Source: Aphrocallistes beatrix (lineage: Eukaryota; Porifera; Hexactinellida; Sceptrulophora; Aphrocallistidae). Taken from it: a stretch of DNA of 64,000 nt. Within the stretch, counting starts at the first letter, position 1; the number at the start of each line of letters is the position of its first letter. Below are positions 11,606-20,631 of the stretch, piece after piece. The notes beneath the pieces were generated by a model, which worked only from the letters and a program-made list of their open reading frames with translations, had not been told where the DNA came from and ran no database searches. The position numbers were made by a program, and so were the translations under genes. The stretch spans positions 1,860,001 to 1,924,000 of the forward strand of contig OY725498.1 of NCBI GenBank assembly GCA_963281255.1, read 5' to 3'.

Positions 11606-12508
11606 TCATCCCAGCTGAGTGACCTGACAGGTGTAGTAGCCTGGCATATCGGTGTTCACCATCAGAACACTTACTCCCGTGGTCACATCCGTTGTACTAC
11701 TGAGAACTGATCTGTTCCCATCTAGGTCTACGTATCTCCAGGTTATAACCTGGGTGTTCTTGTTCTCTGTCATGCAGGACAAAGTTGAGTTTTCAAGGAG
11801 AATTGTATTGTTCTGTAAACTCTCTGCAAAGGAATTCTGTATTATCCCGAATAAGATCACTATCAACAGTAGATGTGATATCAAATATACTCATTTACGG
11901 GATAACAGTGTCTATTGATTAAGTACTGTTAGCTTACCATTACGAGAACTGCAGTAGTAACATTTTCTACTTGATGAGCAGGATTCATCGTTCCACTGAA
12001 GAGTTTCGCCAATATCAGTTTCACCGCATTCTTCATTAACACCATTATTATTATTCGGTTCCCCTATATTCCAGTTCCTATATGAGCCATTGCTCCCGTC
12101 AGACCACACAAATACTCCCTCTGTTTCCATGTCATTAAGTCCCATCCAACAAGAAGAGCCTAATAAGGGATCTCTAATGGAATGCAGTGCTAAATCTTCA
12201 CTCGCAGAATCTATGCTAGCAAGATCTCCTCCCCAGGTCTGACAGCTAGCTCTCGCATTATGCCATGTGATTCCAGAGTCAGAGAAGTAACTGAAGCACT
12301 TTCCATCAGCTGTAATCAGATCACATCCTGTACTGGGAGCTACAATAACAACAAGATTAACTACGTAATGTATTCCTAGTCACCAATCCCCTCACGACCC
12401 AATTTGAAAAGTTTAATTTAATACATACACGAGTCAAATCTGAATACCTTGTGCAAATGTTGAGAGAACTATGCAAAAAGAACATAGTAAAGTTAGGAAA
12501 TAATGCAT
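11606..12508 (-). CDS. Secreted or surface protein: signal peptide, C-type lectin domain, Ig-like domain
   Basis: Three exons on the minus strand, all joined in phase 1. Exon 1, 12508-12448, starts at an ATG and encodes a 20-residue signal peptide (MHYFLTLLCSFCIVLSTFAQ). Exon 2, 12339-11938, encodes one full C-type lectin domain: CDLITADGKCFSYF, a WHNARASC stretch, WMGLNDMETEG, then EPN and WND, the calcium/sugar-binding motifs of mannose-type lectins, and Cys residues for both canonical disulfides. Exon 3, 11823 to 11606, is an Ig-like domain (STLSCM, ITWRY, GYYTCQV). Introns are short (12447-12340 and 11937-11824) with GT/AG ends. Reading stops at TGA immediately after QLG, with no membrane anchor. 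The stop sits where a phase-1 donor would be expected, GGATGAGT instead of GGTGAGT, so the gene may once have continued to the Ig exons at 8278-7520. Likely a carbohydrate-recognition or recognition-type receptor. Confidence 0.8.
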
Positions 12509-12847
12509 GGTTATAGAGTTCTAGACTTGATTCGAAATATATAAATTGTTTTAAATGCATTTATCTCTCCGTAATGAAAATAATACTTTGGGACATTGTG
12601 GGATGGAACAAACGGGAGTCATTCATACTTTTATAGAAATGCCAGTTCTCAGCATGGATTTCGCTGAATCTCAGCATCAGCTTGTTGAGTGATGCATTCA
12701 ATTTTCTCAGCATTGAACACGTGTTGAAACAAGGATAGAATAAACTGAGAGGTTGGTCAGAGTTCAGTGAAATTGTAGTGAAAGAATACTTTTCATTGAA
12801 CGCAAAATCCAAAAGTCATTTTACTTTCCAAATAAAACCGTGCATAG

Positions 12848-13010
12848 CAGGGTTGCCGTGGAAATGGGAATCTGTGGGAATTCCCATATGGGATGGGAAT
12901 GGGAATTACTTTAAGGCTATAGGAATTCCCATATGTGGGGATCTGTGGGTTTCTGTGGGATTCTGTGGGAATGGGATGGGAATTGAAGTTCCATTCCCAC
13001 GGCAGCCCTG
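12848..13010. mobile_element. hAT-like MITE built of TGGGAAT iterations
   Basis: 163 bp between CAGGGTTGCCGTGG and CCACGGCAGCCCTG. The interior is mostly repeats of TGGGAAT and ATTCCCA on both strands. Flanking 8-mers GTGCATAG and GTACCACA do not match well, so the insertion is old or the edges are altered. Confidence 0.65.
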
Positions 13011-13446
13011 GTACCACAGACTAAAGAAACTTAACCGTACAAGAACCAAAAGAAGATACACATAGTATGTATTGCGATATCGTAATGGACTTCTATCCGG
13101 AATATATTATTTCAAGCCCGACAGAAGCAATTGTTTTCGTCTGGCAAACACTTATTGAGCCTGAGGACAGATTGTCCACAACCACAAGCTGCTTGTACTA
13201 ATCTAGTGGTAGCAATTAGGCATGTTCCAAAGCATTAAACTATTTGGACCAATCATATGACTTGAACTATGATACATTCAGTTAATAGGTGTTAAACTTA
13301 ATCTAGACATACTACGCAGTAGAAAAAATATAGTCAAAACCATGAAATAGAAAAAGTATAAAAAATAAGTATAAAAAGTAAGGACGTAGGACGAATTGAA
13401 ACTACAAGTGAATAGCGTCGAGTGAAGAGAGAGAAGTGAGGTACAC
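13011..13446. other. Downstream flank of the kinase gene
   Basis: No gene recognised. It probably includes the 3' untranslated region of the minus-strand kinase that ends at 13447. AT-rich, without obvious repeats. Confidence 0.4.
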
Positions 13447-15399
13447 TCACACATTAGGAAGACTGGAACTCTCCGCCTGAGTGGATCTAGTCTCGGACAG
13501 CTCATCTAGCGACGGCTGTCTGAGACGCATACCCTCCCCGGTTTGGAAGGGGTCCATTCTCATCCCATTATATCCTATGCCTTTCCGCCCCACCGGCTCA
13601 GGCACTGCCAGACTGAGCGGGGTCTCGTACGGGTGCACAGCCTTCATCGGACCTTTGCTGCTCTTGTCCTTGCCCACCCCTCGACCCAGAGAGGGCAGCG
13701 ATAGATTCGGCTGTCCGAAGTTGGTACGGACGGAGTGGGCCTTGTTGGAGGCCGTGTAGCGGTACGGGGAGTCGGAGAGGTTGGGCTTGTCGGTGGGGAG
13801 CTCCACCTTGATCTTGTCCATGTAGATCGTGCTGACGTCAGAGCGGCTAGCGACGGAGGGCGCATAGCTGAACATCTGAGGGTCGATGCTGGACATGTGC
13901 GAGTGTGGGTTGTGCAGGTCTGACTGCTTGGTGTTAGAGTTGAGAGTGACCTCGAGTCCGATACGCACGTGCGACTGCGGCGGCGCTAGCGGGGGGCTCA
14001 GGTAGAGGGGCGGCTCGTACCTGTTCTTCTGGGGAGAGTAGGGCTTAGAAGAGTCAAAGGCAGCGGGCACCTGGCGCTCATAGGAATTAGAAATGGGCGT
14101 GTTCCGGGCAGAGGGGAGTGACTCGTCGTCTCTGAACTCTCGCCTCTGTGGCTTGGGCAGGGCTGGAGGTGAGTTGATTTTGAGTTCAGAGAGACTGATC
14201 TTCGGACTTCTCTTACCGCTCATTCGTTCCCGCTTCTCGATCTCCCTCCCGGGACTCATGCGTATTGGGGGCGTGACAGGCTTTAGATCCTTAGCTTCAA
14301 TGAGAGCAATGCTCTCCCGCTTGCTCTTCCTTCGCTCTCGCTTTTTCTCACGTTCCTTCTCTTTCTCTCTATCTTTCTCGTCCTCCCCCGCCTGCTGGAG
14401 CAGTGCTGGCTGCTTGAGGACGGGATAGCCGGCCGGCTTGATGGCCAGCTTCTGTATGAGAAGGTTGGACTTGAACTCGCTGTGCATCTGGGAGCACAGC
14501 TTCTTCGTGTACTTAGGAATGTACTCTGCGTCTAGAGTGAAAAACTCCTCTTCCAAGAGACGGCCGCAGGCTGGTCTCTCCTTGGGGTCCAGTTTGAGAC
14601 ACAGCCTTATGATCGCCAATGCGTGCGGCTTCATCTTGGAGTAGCGCTTCTCCAGCGCAGTGATGCGGCGTACGGCCGGGAGACGCACGCCCTGGAAGAG
14701 AGGGTTGCTGCTGAATATCTCCCTGTGACGTGTGATCAGGTTGCCTAGGCACTTGCTGATGTGGTAGATCTGGTCGATATCGGAATCTCCCGGGAACAAC
14801 GGCTCTCCAGTAAGCATCTCGCTCACGAGACAGCCAGTGGCCCAGATGTCCACCCCTTTGTCGTAGTGGACGTCCCCCACCAGGAGCTCAGGGGCACGGT
14901 ACCAGCGAGTGGCCACGTAGTCTGTGTACTTCTCGGAGGGACCTGCCATGAACCGAGCGAAACCGAAGTCGCAGAGCTTGACCACTCCCCCCGCAGAGAT
15001 GAGCACGTTCTCGGGCTTGATGTCTCGGTGGATGACGCTGTTTTCGTGGATGAATTGGAGGCCGTTCAGCACCTGCCACGTCAGTCCGCATACGTGCTGC
15101 GTGCTGAGTCCCATCGGGTGCTTCTCCAGGTCGTCCAGCACTGTTCTCTCCACGTACTCGAACACGAGGTAGAGGCGTTTCTTCCTGCGGAATACTCCCA
15201 ATAATGTGACTAGATTGACATGACGCAAGTTCTGCAACATCTTCACTTCTCTCTTCGCGATTTTACTAACCATCCGATCTTCTTCCGATTCGATGAACTT
15301 CTTGATGGCTACCATCTGCTTGGTCTCTTTGTGCTTGCACTTCATCACCATCCCGTAGCTCCCCTCTCCGACCATTCCGAGATTCTCGTATTTCTCCAT
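13447..15399 (-). CDS. CDKL2-like serine/threonine kinase
   Basis: A single uninterrupted exon of 650 residues, starting at MEKYENLG, which matches the amino terminus of animal CDKL2. The kinase domain fills residues 1 to about 286. It has the glycine loop GEGSYG (11-16), ATP lysine in VAIKK (Lys33), the CDKL helix motif KIAKRE (46-51) in place of the CDK cyclin-binding helix, HRDIKPEN (124-131), DFG (144-146) and the MAP-kinase-like activation motif TDY (159-161). Residues after about 300 are a low-complexity tail, first Lys/Glu/Arg-rich (KDREKEKEREKKRERRK), then Pro/Ser-rich. CDKL kinases are CMGC-group enzymes, several linked to cilia and microtubules; substrates here are unknown. Codons are clearly GC-rich compared with flanking DNA. 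A 7-codon upstream extension in frame lacks ATG and is not used. Confidence 0.9.
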   Translation of the reverse strand: MEKYENLGMVGEGSYGMVMKCKHKETKQMVAIKKFIESEEDRMVSKIAKREVKMLQNLRHVNLVTLLGVFRRKKRLYLVFEYVERTVLDDLEKHPMGLSTQHVCGLTWQVLNGLQFIHENSVIHRDIKPENVLISAGGVVKLCDFGFARFMAGPSEKYTDYVATRWYRAPELLVGDVHYDKGVDIWATGCLVSEMLTGEPLFPGDSDIDQIYHISKCLGNLITRHREIFSSNPLFQGVRLPAVRRITALEKRYSKMKPHALAIIRLCLKLDPKERPACGRLLEEEFFTLDAEYIPKYTKKLCSQMHSEFKSNLLIQKLAIKPAGYPVLKQPALLQQAGEDEKDREKEKEREKKRERRKSKRESIALIEAKDLKPVTPPIRMSPGREIEKRERMSGKRSPKISLSELKINSPPALPKPQRREFRDDESLPSARNTPISNSYERQVPAAFDSSKPYSPQKNRYEPPLYLSPPLAPPQSHVRIGLEVTLNSNTKQSDLHNPHSHMSSIDPQMFSYAPSVASRSDVSTIYMDKIKVELPTDKPNLSDSPYRYTASNKAHSVRTNFGQPNLSLPSLGRGVGKDKSSKGPMKAVHPYETPLSLAVPEPVGRKGIGYNGMRMDPFQTGEGMRLRQPSLDELSETRSTQAESSSLPNV

Positions 15400-15601
15400 T
15401 CCTACTGTGTAACCAGGCAACTAATTGCATCAGATTCAACAAGGAATTACACAAACTTTTCGTTATATAGAAAGAAGTATGAACACGTGACGTAGTATGA
15501 GACTTGATGGTTATATATCCAAGAAATTATCTTGCAAGAATCGTTCAAGCCGTGAGAATCTTGATTTTAATAATGGGCCAAGTTTTCGATTTTATACATT
15601 C

Positions 15602-15911
15602 TCCCCTTACTATTAAAACTCGATTACGTAATGTATATCGGTATATATATCTATATCTGTAACGAATTAATTGAAGAAACTGCCAGACACAGAAAACTGA
15701 TTTTTGGCATGTGGGAGTCTTTTGGCTATGGTTCCACTAAGTTCTGACCTCAGAAGAAAATGTCAGACTCATCATGGAAATATGACATCATTGTCACCTT
15801 TTTTATAATTAGAAATTTCAGTTTTTCGACTATAACTCAGCCATTTTAGGTGATAGAAGGCTGAAATTTTAATAGAATGTGTATATTAATATTCTTCACA
15901 TGTGATACAAC
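15602..15911 (+). repeat. TCCTTACTATT repeat family, copy interrupted by a MITE
   Basis: Begins CCTTACTATTAAAACTCGAT, then a TA-rich tract, CTGTAACGAATTAATTGAAG, GGCATGTGGGAGTCTTTTGG and ACTCAGCCATTTTAGGTG, all hallmarks of the family that fills 37.9-39.6 and 56.7-59.2 kb. The GC-rich end is missing; a MITE begins at 15912. Confidence 0.7.
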
Positions 15912-16091
15912 CTAAGTTGACTAATTCATGAATTCATGAATAATTCGAATAATTCATAATTCAAGCCTGAGAAGAATTATTCAAAATTGAAAGTTTTTTC
16001 CAAGAAAATATCATGAATTATATGAATGAATTTTTCGAATAATTCATAATCCTGAATTATGAATTATTCGAATAATTCATAATTTCGTTAG
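15912..16091. mobile_element. CTAAGTTGAC MITE, copy A
   Basis: Left end CTAAGTTGACTAATTCATGA; right part truncated, ending CGTTAG. The interior is iterated AATTCAT/TTCGAATAATTCAT. Flanks GATACAAC and GATACTAG agree at 6 of 8 positions, suggesting an old 8-bp duplication. Intact relatives lie at 45550-45834 and 60508-61027. Confidence 0.6.
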
Positions 16092-16188
16092 GATACTAGT
16101 ATAATGCAATTACTTATCTACATTTTACACACCATTAATTAATTAACAATCATGTGGAGTAGCCAAGGGAAAATACATTCCTAAAAAT

Positions 16189-16598
16189 TAGGCCTGTTGC
16201 GTGAAATTCTGAGGCACTTATATAAAGGGAACCATGGATGTGCAACTTGCGTGAAATTCTGAGACACCCGCTTAGAAGCCTTAGCAAGCTCTGATCTAAT
16301 ATATTATGCAACTTGTAGTTCCTATTACAGAATGATATTTCACAAAACATTATTTTGTTCTATTTTGTTTCGCAAACTCAATAATGTATACGGTGATCCT
16401 AGAAATAGAATAGGATTTGGAATCAAAATAGAACAAAATCATCATGTTTTGTGAAATATCATTCTGTAATAGGAACTACAAGTAATATTCGATCAGAGCT
16501 TGCTAATGATTCTAAGCGAATGTCTCAGAATTTCACGCAAGTTGTACATCCATGGTTCCTGTTTTATAAGTGCCTCAGAATTTCACCCAACAGGCCTA
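16189..16598. repeat. 410-bp fold-back element
   Basis: The two halves are inverted copies: TAGGCCTGTTG at 16189 and CAACAGGCCTA at 16598, with GTGAAATTCTGAGGCACTTA, the words around CATGGATGTGCAAC, and TTCCTATTACAGAATGATAT repeated inverted. Arms are about 170 bp with a central loop of about 60 bp. The TA at each edge could be a TA duplication. No coding. Confidence 0.7.
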
Positions 16599-17021
16599 AA
16601 TGGTTAAGAAATCCTAAACAAGATAAACTGAGTCATTGTTATGCAGTGTTCGTAGGAAAAATCAATTCAAAATGTGTGATTCCCCGAATTATTGGTTGTA
16701 CCCTGCCCGGATTTGGCTAGATCCCTCGAAAATTAGAGGAAACATTGCAGGCCTCAACTCTCACGATTTAGAACCACTGTACGTAATACTATTTTCAAAT
16801 ATCTCACGATTTGTCACTTGCCATCACACGATTTAGTTAAATTCCAGGTTGAGAGGCCTGACATTGCTATCGAAGATTAATGGCATCAGTGCTATAGAAA
16901 ATGGTTGGGACACTTCCGCGATATTTGTACCACTGTGGTGCAGCTCGGCAGCCTTTAATTCTTTGCCTTTGCATCGACTTGCCTATTCTACAGTGTCACT
17001 AGCTAGAGATACTAGAACTTT
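16599..17021. other. No gene seen
   Basis: AT-rich sequence without recognisable coding or repeat structure. It may be the 5' part of the hAT fossil that follows. Confidence 0.3.
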
Positions 17022-18190
17022 ATGACAGACTCGGAACAAGATGTCGACACTCCTGAAATGATTCCGCTTTCAAATGTATTAGCGAGTGTGAGTGTGTCCT
17101 TGATGAGAAAAAAGAGGACTCGCCAAGAGAGTGTCGAATGGAACACTGTCCGTATTACAAAGGAAATCCCAATAACCCATCTAGAGAGTGCAATCATTGT
17201 GGAAAGAGTGGTTATGGTGAGGTGACACTGGTGAGAAGCCACATTTTGAACATATGAACCCATTCCCTTCCATGAAAGTTCGTCACGTAGAAGTAAAACA
17301 AATCATTCAAGCTGCAGTTGACTCTAGTATAGAAGAGAAGATATCGGCCCGTGATCGTTTCGATGCTGCTCATCGTGCTAAACTTGAACCCACGACGTTG
17401 GAAAACTGGACAAACAAGAGAATTAAAGAGAGTACAGATCAGAGTTGCACGCGAGCCGAAATTTGTAACCGCGGCCCGCAGCTAAATTTTCGGCCCGCAA
17501 GAAGCCCGCAACTAAATTATTCGGCCCGCAAGAAGCCCGCATAAATATTTTTGGCCCACATTGTAAGTTACTAACTATAGAGAGACACTTAGGGAATCCT
17601 TTTATGGGAGTGAGTTTCTGCAAACACAAATAAGTGGAAATTAACAAAGTTCCATTTACGTAAGTATTCCTTAATTGGTACCTCGTGACAATTAAAAAAC
17701 ATCGTCTCAGTTGTCATCGCGGGGAGCCCTGCCAAGATTTCCGGCCCGCAAACTATTATATTCGGCCCGCGTGCAACTCTGGTACAGATAGCGCAGTGTC
17801 TATTTGGATTTTTAAAGATAATAAGCCATTGATCGCTGCAAGCACACCAGCTTTTGTTGGCTCTGCGAGATGGTCAGTAGGTACACTTTAGTTTACAAAT
17901 CTATCTACAAGCCTCCTTCTAGTGATAAAATAAAAGGTACACTTATGCGGAAGGCCACTGATAACATGGAAGCAGAATTAAGACGCCTGGAGGTAGTCGC
18001 TCATAAGTATGGTACAACACTGGTATCCGATGGGTGGAATAATTGCAAAAGACAACCTATTATCAACTTGTTGATGATTACCAGCAAAGGTACTGTATTT
18101 ATTGATTGTATTGACACCAAGGCCAGTCAGAAAAAGGATGCTGAATTTATTGTGAAGCTGACCTATCGGTCTGCCGGCAAACTTTTTTAG
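17022..18190 (+). pseudogene. Fossil hAT transposase with BED-type finger, split by a MITE
   Basis: Pieces of a hAT transposase. At about 17130-17225 one frame has the BED-like pattern CPYYKGN...RECNHCGKSGYG. A frame from 17254 to 17439 reads HVEVKQIIQAAVDSSIEEK and LEPTTLENWTNK. From 17870 the core segment has LVSDGWNNCKRQPIINLL, containing the catalytic-domain Asp region typical of hAT proteins. Frame changes plus the 342-bp MITE insertion at 17440-17781 destroy it. The carboxyl half (dimerisation domain) is missing: coding ends at 18190. Confidence 0.7.
17440..17781. mobile_element. hAT-like MITE inserted in the hAT fossil
   Basis: 342 bp from CAGAGTTGCACGCG to CGCGTGCAACTCTG with a perfect 8-bp duplication GTACAGAT at 17432-17439 and 17782-17789. 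Repeated CGGCCCGCAA words fill both ends. It lies inside the transposase remains, so it arrived later. Confidence 0.9.
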
Positions 18191-18391
18191 TAACATGCAT
18201 GCATGCCAACTTGAGCCATGATAAAAGCAGGACGCAGCGTTGAATTTTGCGATAGACAAGTTCACCTGTCTTGAATAAACAGATATTCAGAAAGGCTAAC
18301 AAGGGTACACATCTCTCATTTAAAGTTAGATAATAGTATTTATCATTAACAATATTCTAGACTCTGAGAGTATATTGATAAAGATCTCAAT

Positions 18392-18680
18392 GTCTAAAGA
18401 GAAACTAAAGTCGAAGACTCGAAAGAGTACTTAGAGACCACATACAAGACACACCCTTGGAGATGGTACATCCTAGCTACCCTGTCCGTGCTGGGGTTCA
18501 TTCATGGCCTCAACTTTCAACATTTTCTTCGTGTTCAAGTATGCGGCTGAATCCTCCAATGTCACTCCCACCCAAATTAGCATGACAATTGTGTTTTTCA
18601 TAGGATCAGCATTAGGAGCACCTGTCGGCATGTTTGTGCTGGACACGCTCAGTCTACGAGAAGCCATGTGAATAGGAAGC
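18392..18680 (+). pseudogene. Transporter fragment, MFS family, FLVCR-like
   Basis: A short coding-like block: YLETTYKTHPWRWYILATLS (from about 18428) matches the pre-first-helix motif typical of FLVCR-type heme/choline transporters (Y-x-x-x-x-R-W-Y-x-L). After a 1-base frameshift near 18510 comes TPTQISMTIVFFIGSALGAP, resembling the second helix and loop, ending LDTLSLREAM then TGA. An upstream ATG at about 18390 is also out of frame with it. Only about 90 residues of a usually 450-550-residue protein are present and no continuation is seen, so it is a truncated pseudogene. GTGAAT after GAAGCCAT could alternatively be a splice donor of a first exon. Confidence 0.5.
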
Positions 18681-19042
18681 ATTGTATTTTGTATTTTACA
18701 TATGTAACTTGTAAACATTTTTCTATAATTTAAAACTAAAGCAACCTTAGATTGTCTATCCAACATTGAAATACAATAAATTAGACAAAATTTTTATACC
18801 AAATAATTGCAGATATTAACAATGACGTCATCGTTAATTAAAGTGTAATGGCAAGAAATTTTAAACCGTGCCCAGTCCCAGACCCAGGTTTCAAACCGTA
18901 GTTGCGCCTATGATGAGGCTCCTCTTATAAATCCCATTACACGCCTTCCTACACTAAACAATCTAGACAAGTGATGGCATAATTAAGAGGTAGCAATAAA
19001 TATCGTAAAATATAGTCATAAATAAAATTAACTAGTTTCTAA
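18681..19042. other. No gene seen
   Basis: AT-rich intergenic DNA; the right part probably includes the 3' untranslated region of the gene ending at 19043. Confidence 0.3.
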
Positions 19043-19675
19043 CTAATTTGGTGCCGTCATGCGTTTGTGGATGCACTCAAAAGCCTGCGCCATTGCGAGA
19101 CAAATATTCTTCGACTCAGCTTCGTTGGCGACTTCGTAAATGAAAAAGTCAAACAAGATAGGTTTGGACGTCTGCAGTTGGAAGGATAAGAAGAGTTTGC
19201 CAAAAGCGTCTTCAAAGTACAAGATGCCTACAATCTGGTGCAGCGTGTGTCTGTGGTAAATCTGTAACTTCTGAGTGTCTGTCACTTTGATTTCGTACCT
19301 GGAAATGATGAGAATTCTTGCGTCGAGAGAGTTTGTAGTCCACGGGATACGTCCCTGTCTCTGCGCCAAATCAATCATATCAACAAATTCTGATTTCCCA
19401 GTTTGAGTGATCGGCTGGAAGTTAAGGCCACGTATCACTCCCAGATACATCACTGGATGCTCTGAAGATTGCTTGTAATTGAAGAGTTCAGGAGAATTCA
19501 CATCAAACACTTTGTTTTGTTGTCGCTGTGCTAACTGTTTATAATTCAGTTCTGCCTGCTGATCCCAAGTGAACTGTTGAGCTGCGTGCTCGTGCAGCCA
19601 ATACAGTTCTGCTTGTTTCCTCTCTGAAGTCTCCTTTTCTTCCCCACTCTCTGACTTTCTCCTCTTCCGAAGCAT
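19043..19675 (-). CDS. PTB/PID-domain adaptor, possibly CCM2-like
   Basis: Single exon of 210 residues from the ATG at 19675. Residues 1-60 are charged (RKRRKSESGEEK, a likely nuclear or basic patch, then Gln-rich). Residues from about 70 to 205 look like a phosphotyrosine-binding fold: a first strand VMYLGVIRG, LDARILIISRYEIKVTD, a LHQIVGILYFEDAFGK stretch before the core strands, and an amphipathic final helix ESKNICLAMAQAFECIHKRM that is characteristic of PTB domains. CCM2 (malcavernin) has a similar order, but the match is by pattern only, and the CCM2 harmonin-like carboxyl domain is absent. Other short PTB adaptors are equally possible. A cytoplasmic scaffold role is inferred. Confidence 0.5.
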   Translation of the reverse strand: MLRKRRKSESGEEKETSERKQAELYWLHEHAAQQFTWDQQAELNYKQLAQRQQNKVFDVNSPELFNYKQSSEHPVMYLGVIRGLNFQPITQTGKSEFVDMIDLAQRQGRIPWTTNSLDARILIISRYEIKVTDTQKLQIYHRHTLHQIVGILYFEDAFGKLFLSFQLQTSKPILFDFFIYEVANEAESKNICLAMAQAFECIHKRMTAPN

Positions 19676-19748
19676 TGGCAACTATCTAGCACATAACAAG
19701 TATATAGCTTTATACTGATGCTTCGTATTGTGAGTGAAATTACAACAG

Positions 19749-19916
19749 CAGGGCCGGCGGAGCTGGTCCGGCCGGTCCGGCTTTGGCCGGACCAATTTTA
19801 TGTCATTATGGCTTATTTTCATATGCAAATTTGCTTTTGGCCGGACCAACTTTCGCTATGGCCGGACCAACTTTCGCAATGGCCGGACCAATAAAAAGTT
19901 GCTTCCGCCGGGCCTG
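19749..19916. mobile_element. MITE built of TGGCCGGACCAA iterations
   Basis: 168 bp from CAGGGCCGGCGGA to TCCGCCGGGCCTG, with 6-bp flanks CAACAG on both sides (19743-19748, 19917-19922). The interior repeats TGGCCGGACCAA four to five times. Six bases is short for hAT; the true duplication may be partly eroded. Confidence 0.65.
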
Positions 19917-19922
19917 CAACAG

Positions 19923-20631
19923 TATCATTTGGTTAAATTTAGGAGTCATGTGCTACGCAAGTACGTTGTTCAGGTTGAACAACTATAGTCACAAAATCTA
20001 ATCAGCGGCAAGCCCAAAAATCACCTTGACATATCAACTTTTTGACAGCTGAATTGCATACTCTGATATGATGTTTATGGTAATAATACATTTCAAAGGT
20101 CTATCGTATACAGTTTTTAATTAATCGATCTATAAAAAGTGTGTTAAAACTGGCCTTCTCGGTGACATACACGACCGTGTATTAAGTAGGCCATGCATGG
20201 TTCGAGGCTAAGAAACTTCAGATAAAAATTCTCTTTTTTCGAGCTGAAAAGCAATCACACAATGGATATTGATTTTTAAATTGGGGGATAAAGCAGGGAG
20301 CATAGTGGGGATACCCTCTAATTTCTTAGAGGGTATTTGGCCCTGTGGAATGGAGGGGGTGGAAGAAATGCATGCCCCCCTCCATCGGGGTTATTTTCGT
20401 CAGAAAGTTATATTTATCTGACATAGTCATTTTACAAGATATCTCTGGTATAAAAGGTGTGAAGAAGTCATATATGCAAAAACTCTCATGTTAGGATGTT
20501 CTGCATTCTGAGCAAACCCAATCAAAATAAAAAATAACAAAAAACTCATTTAGTAAAAAATAACACATATAGCGACAATCCTAACTTCTGCTATTGTGAT
20601 TAGTATTCGTATGGGGCATAAGATATGAGGA
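19923..20631. other. No gene; two small hairpins
   Basis: Intergenic and 3' flank of the P450. A hairpin TACCCTCTAA...TTAGAGGGTA at about 20310-20334 and a G/C-rich hairpin GGAGGGGG...CCCCCCTCC at about 20350-20384. No function visible. Confidence 0.35.

Noticed and set aside
14761-15204. 147-codon plus-strand open frame opposite the kinase domain
   Set aside because: Antisense of conserved kinase codons, no recognisable protein.
15880-16090. Homeodomain-like AATTCAT palindromes as a regulatory array near the kinase gene
   Set aside because: The same words make up a MITE found intact at 45550-45834 with an 8-bp duplication, so transposon origin explains them.
20195-20215. tRNA B-box-like GGTTCGAGGCT
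   Set aside because: No matching A box or cloverleaf arms could be formed around it.
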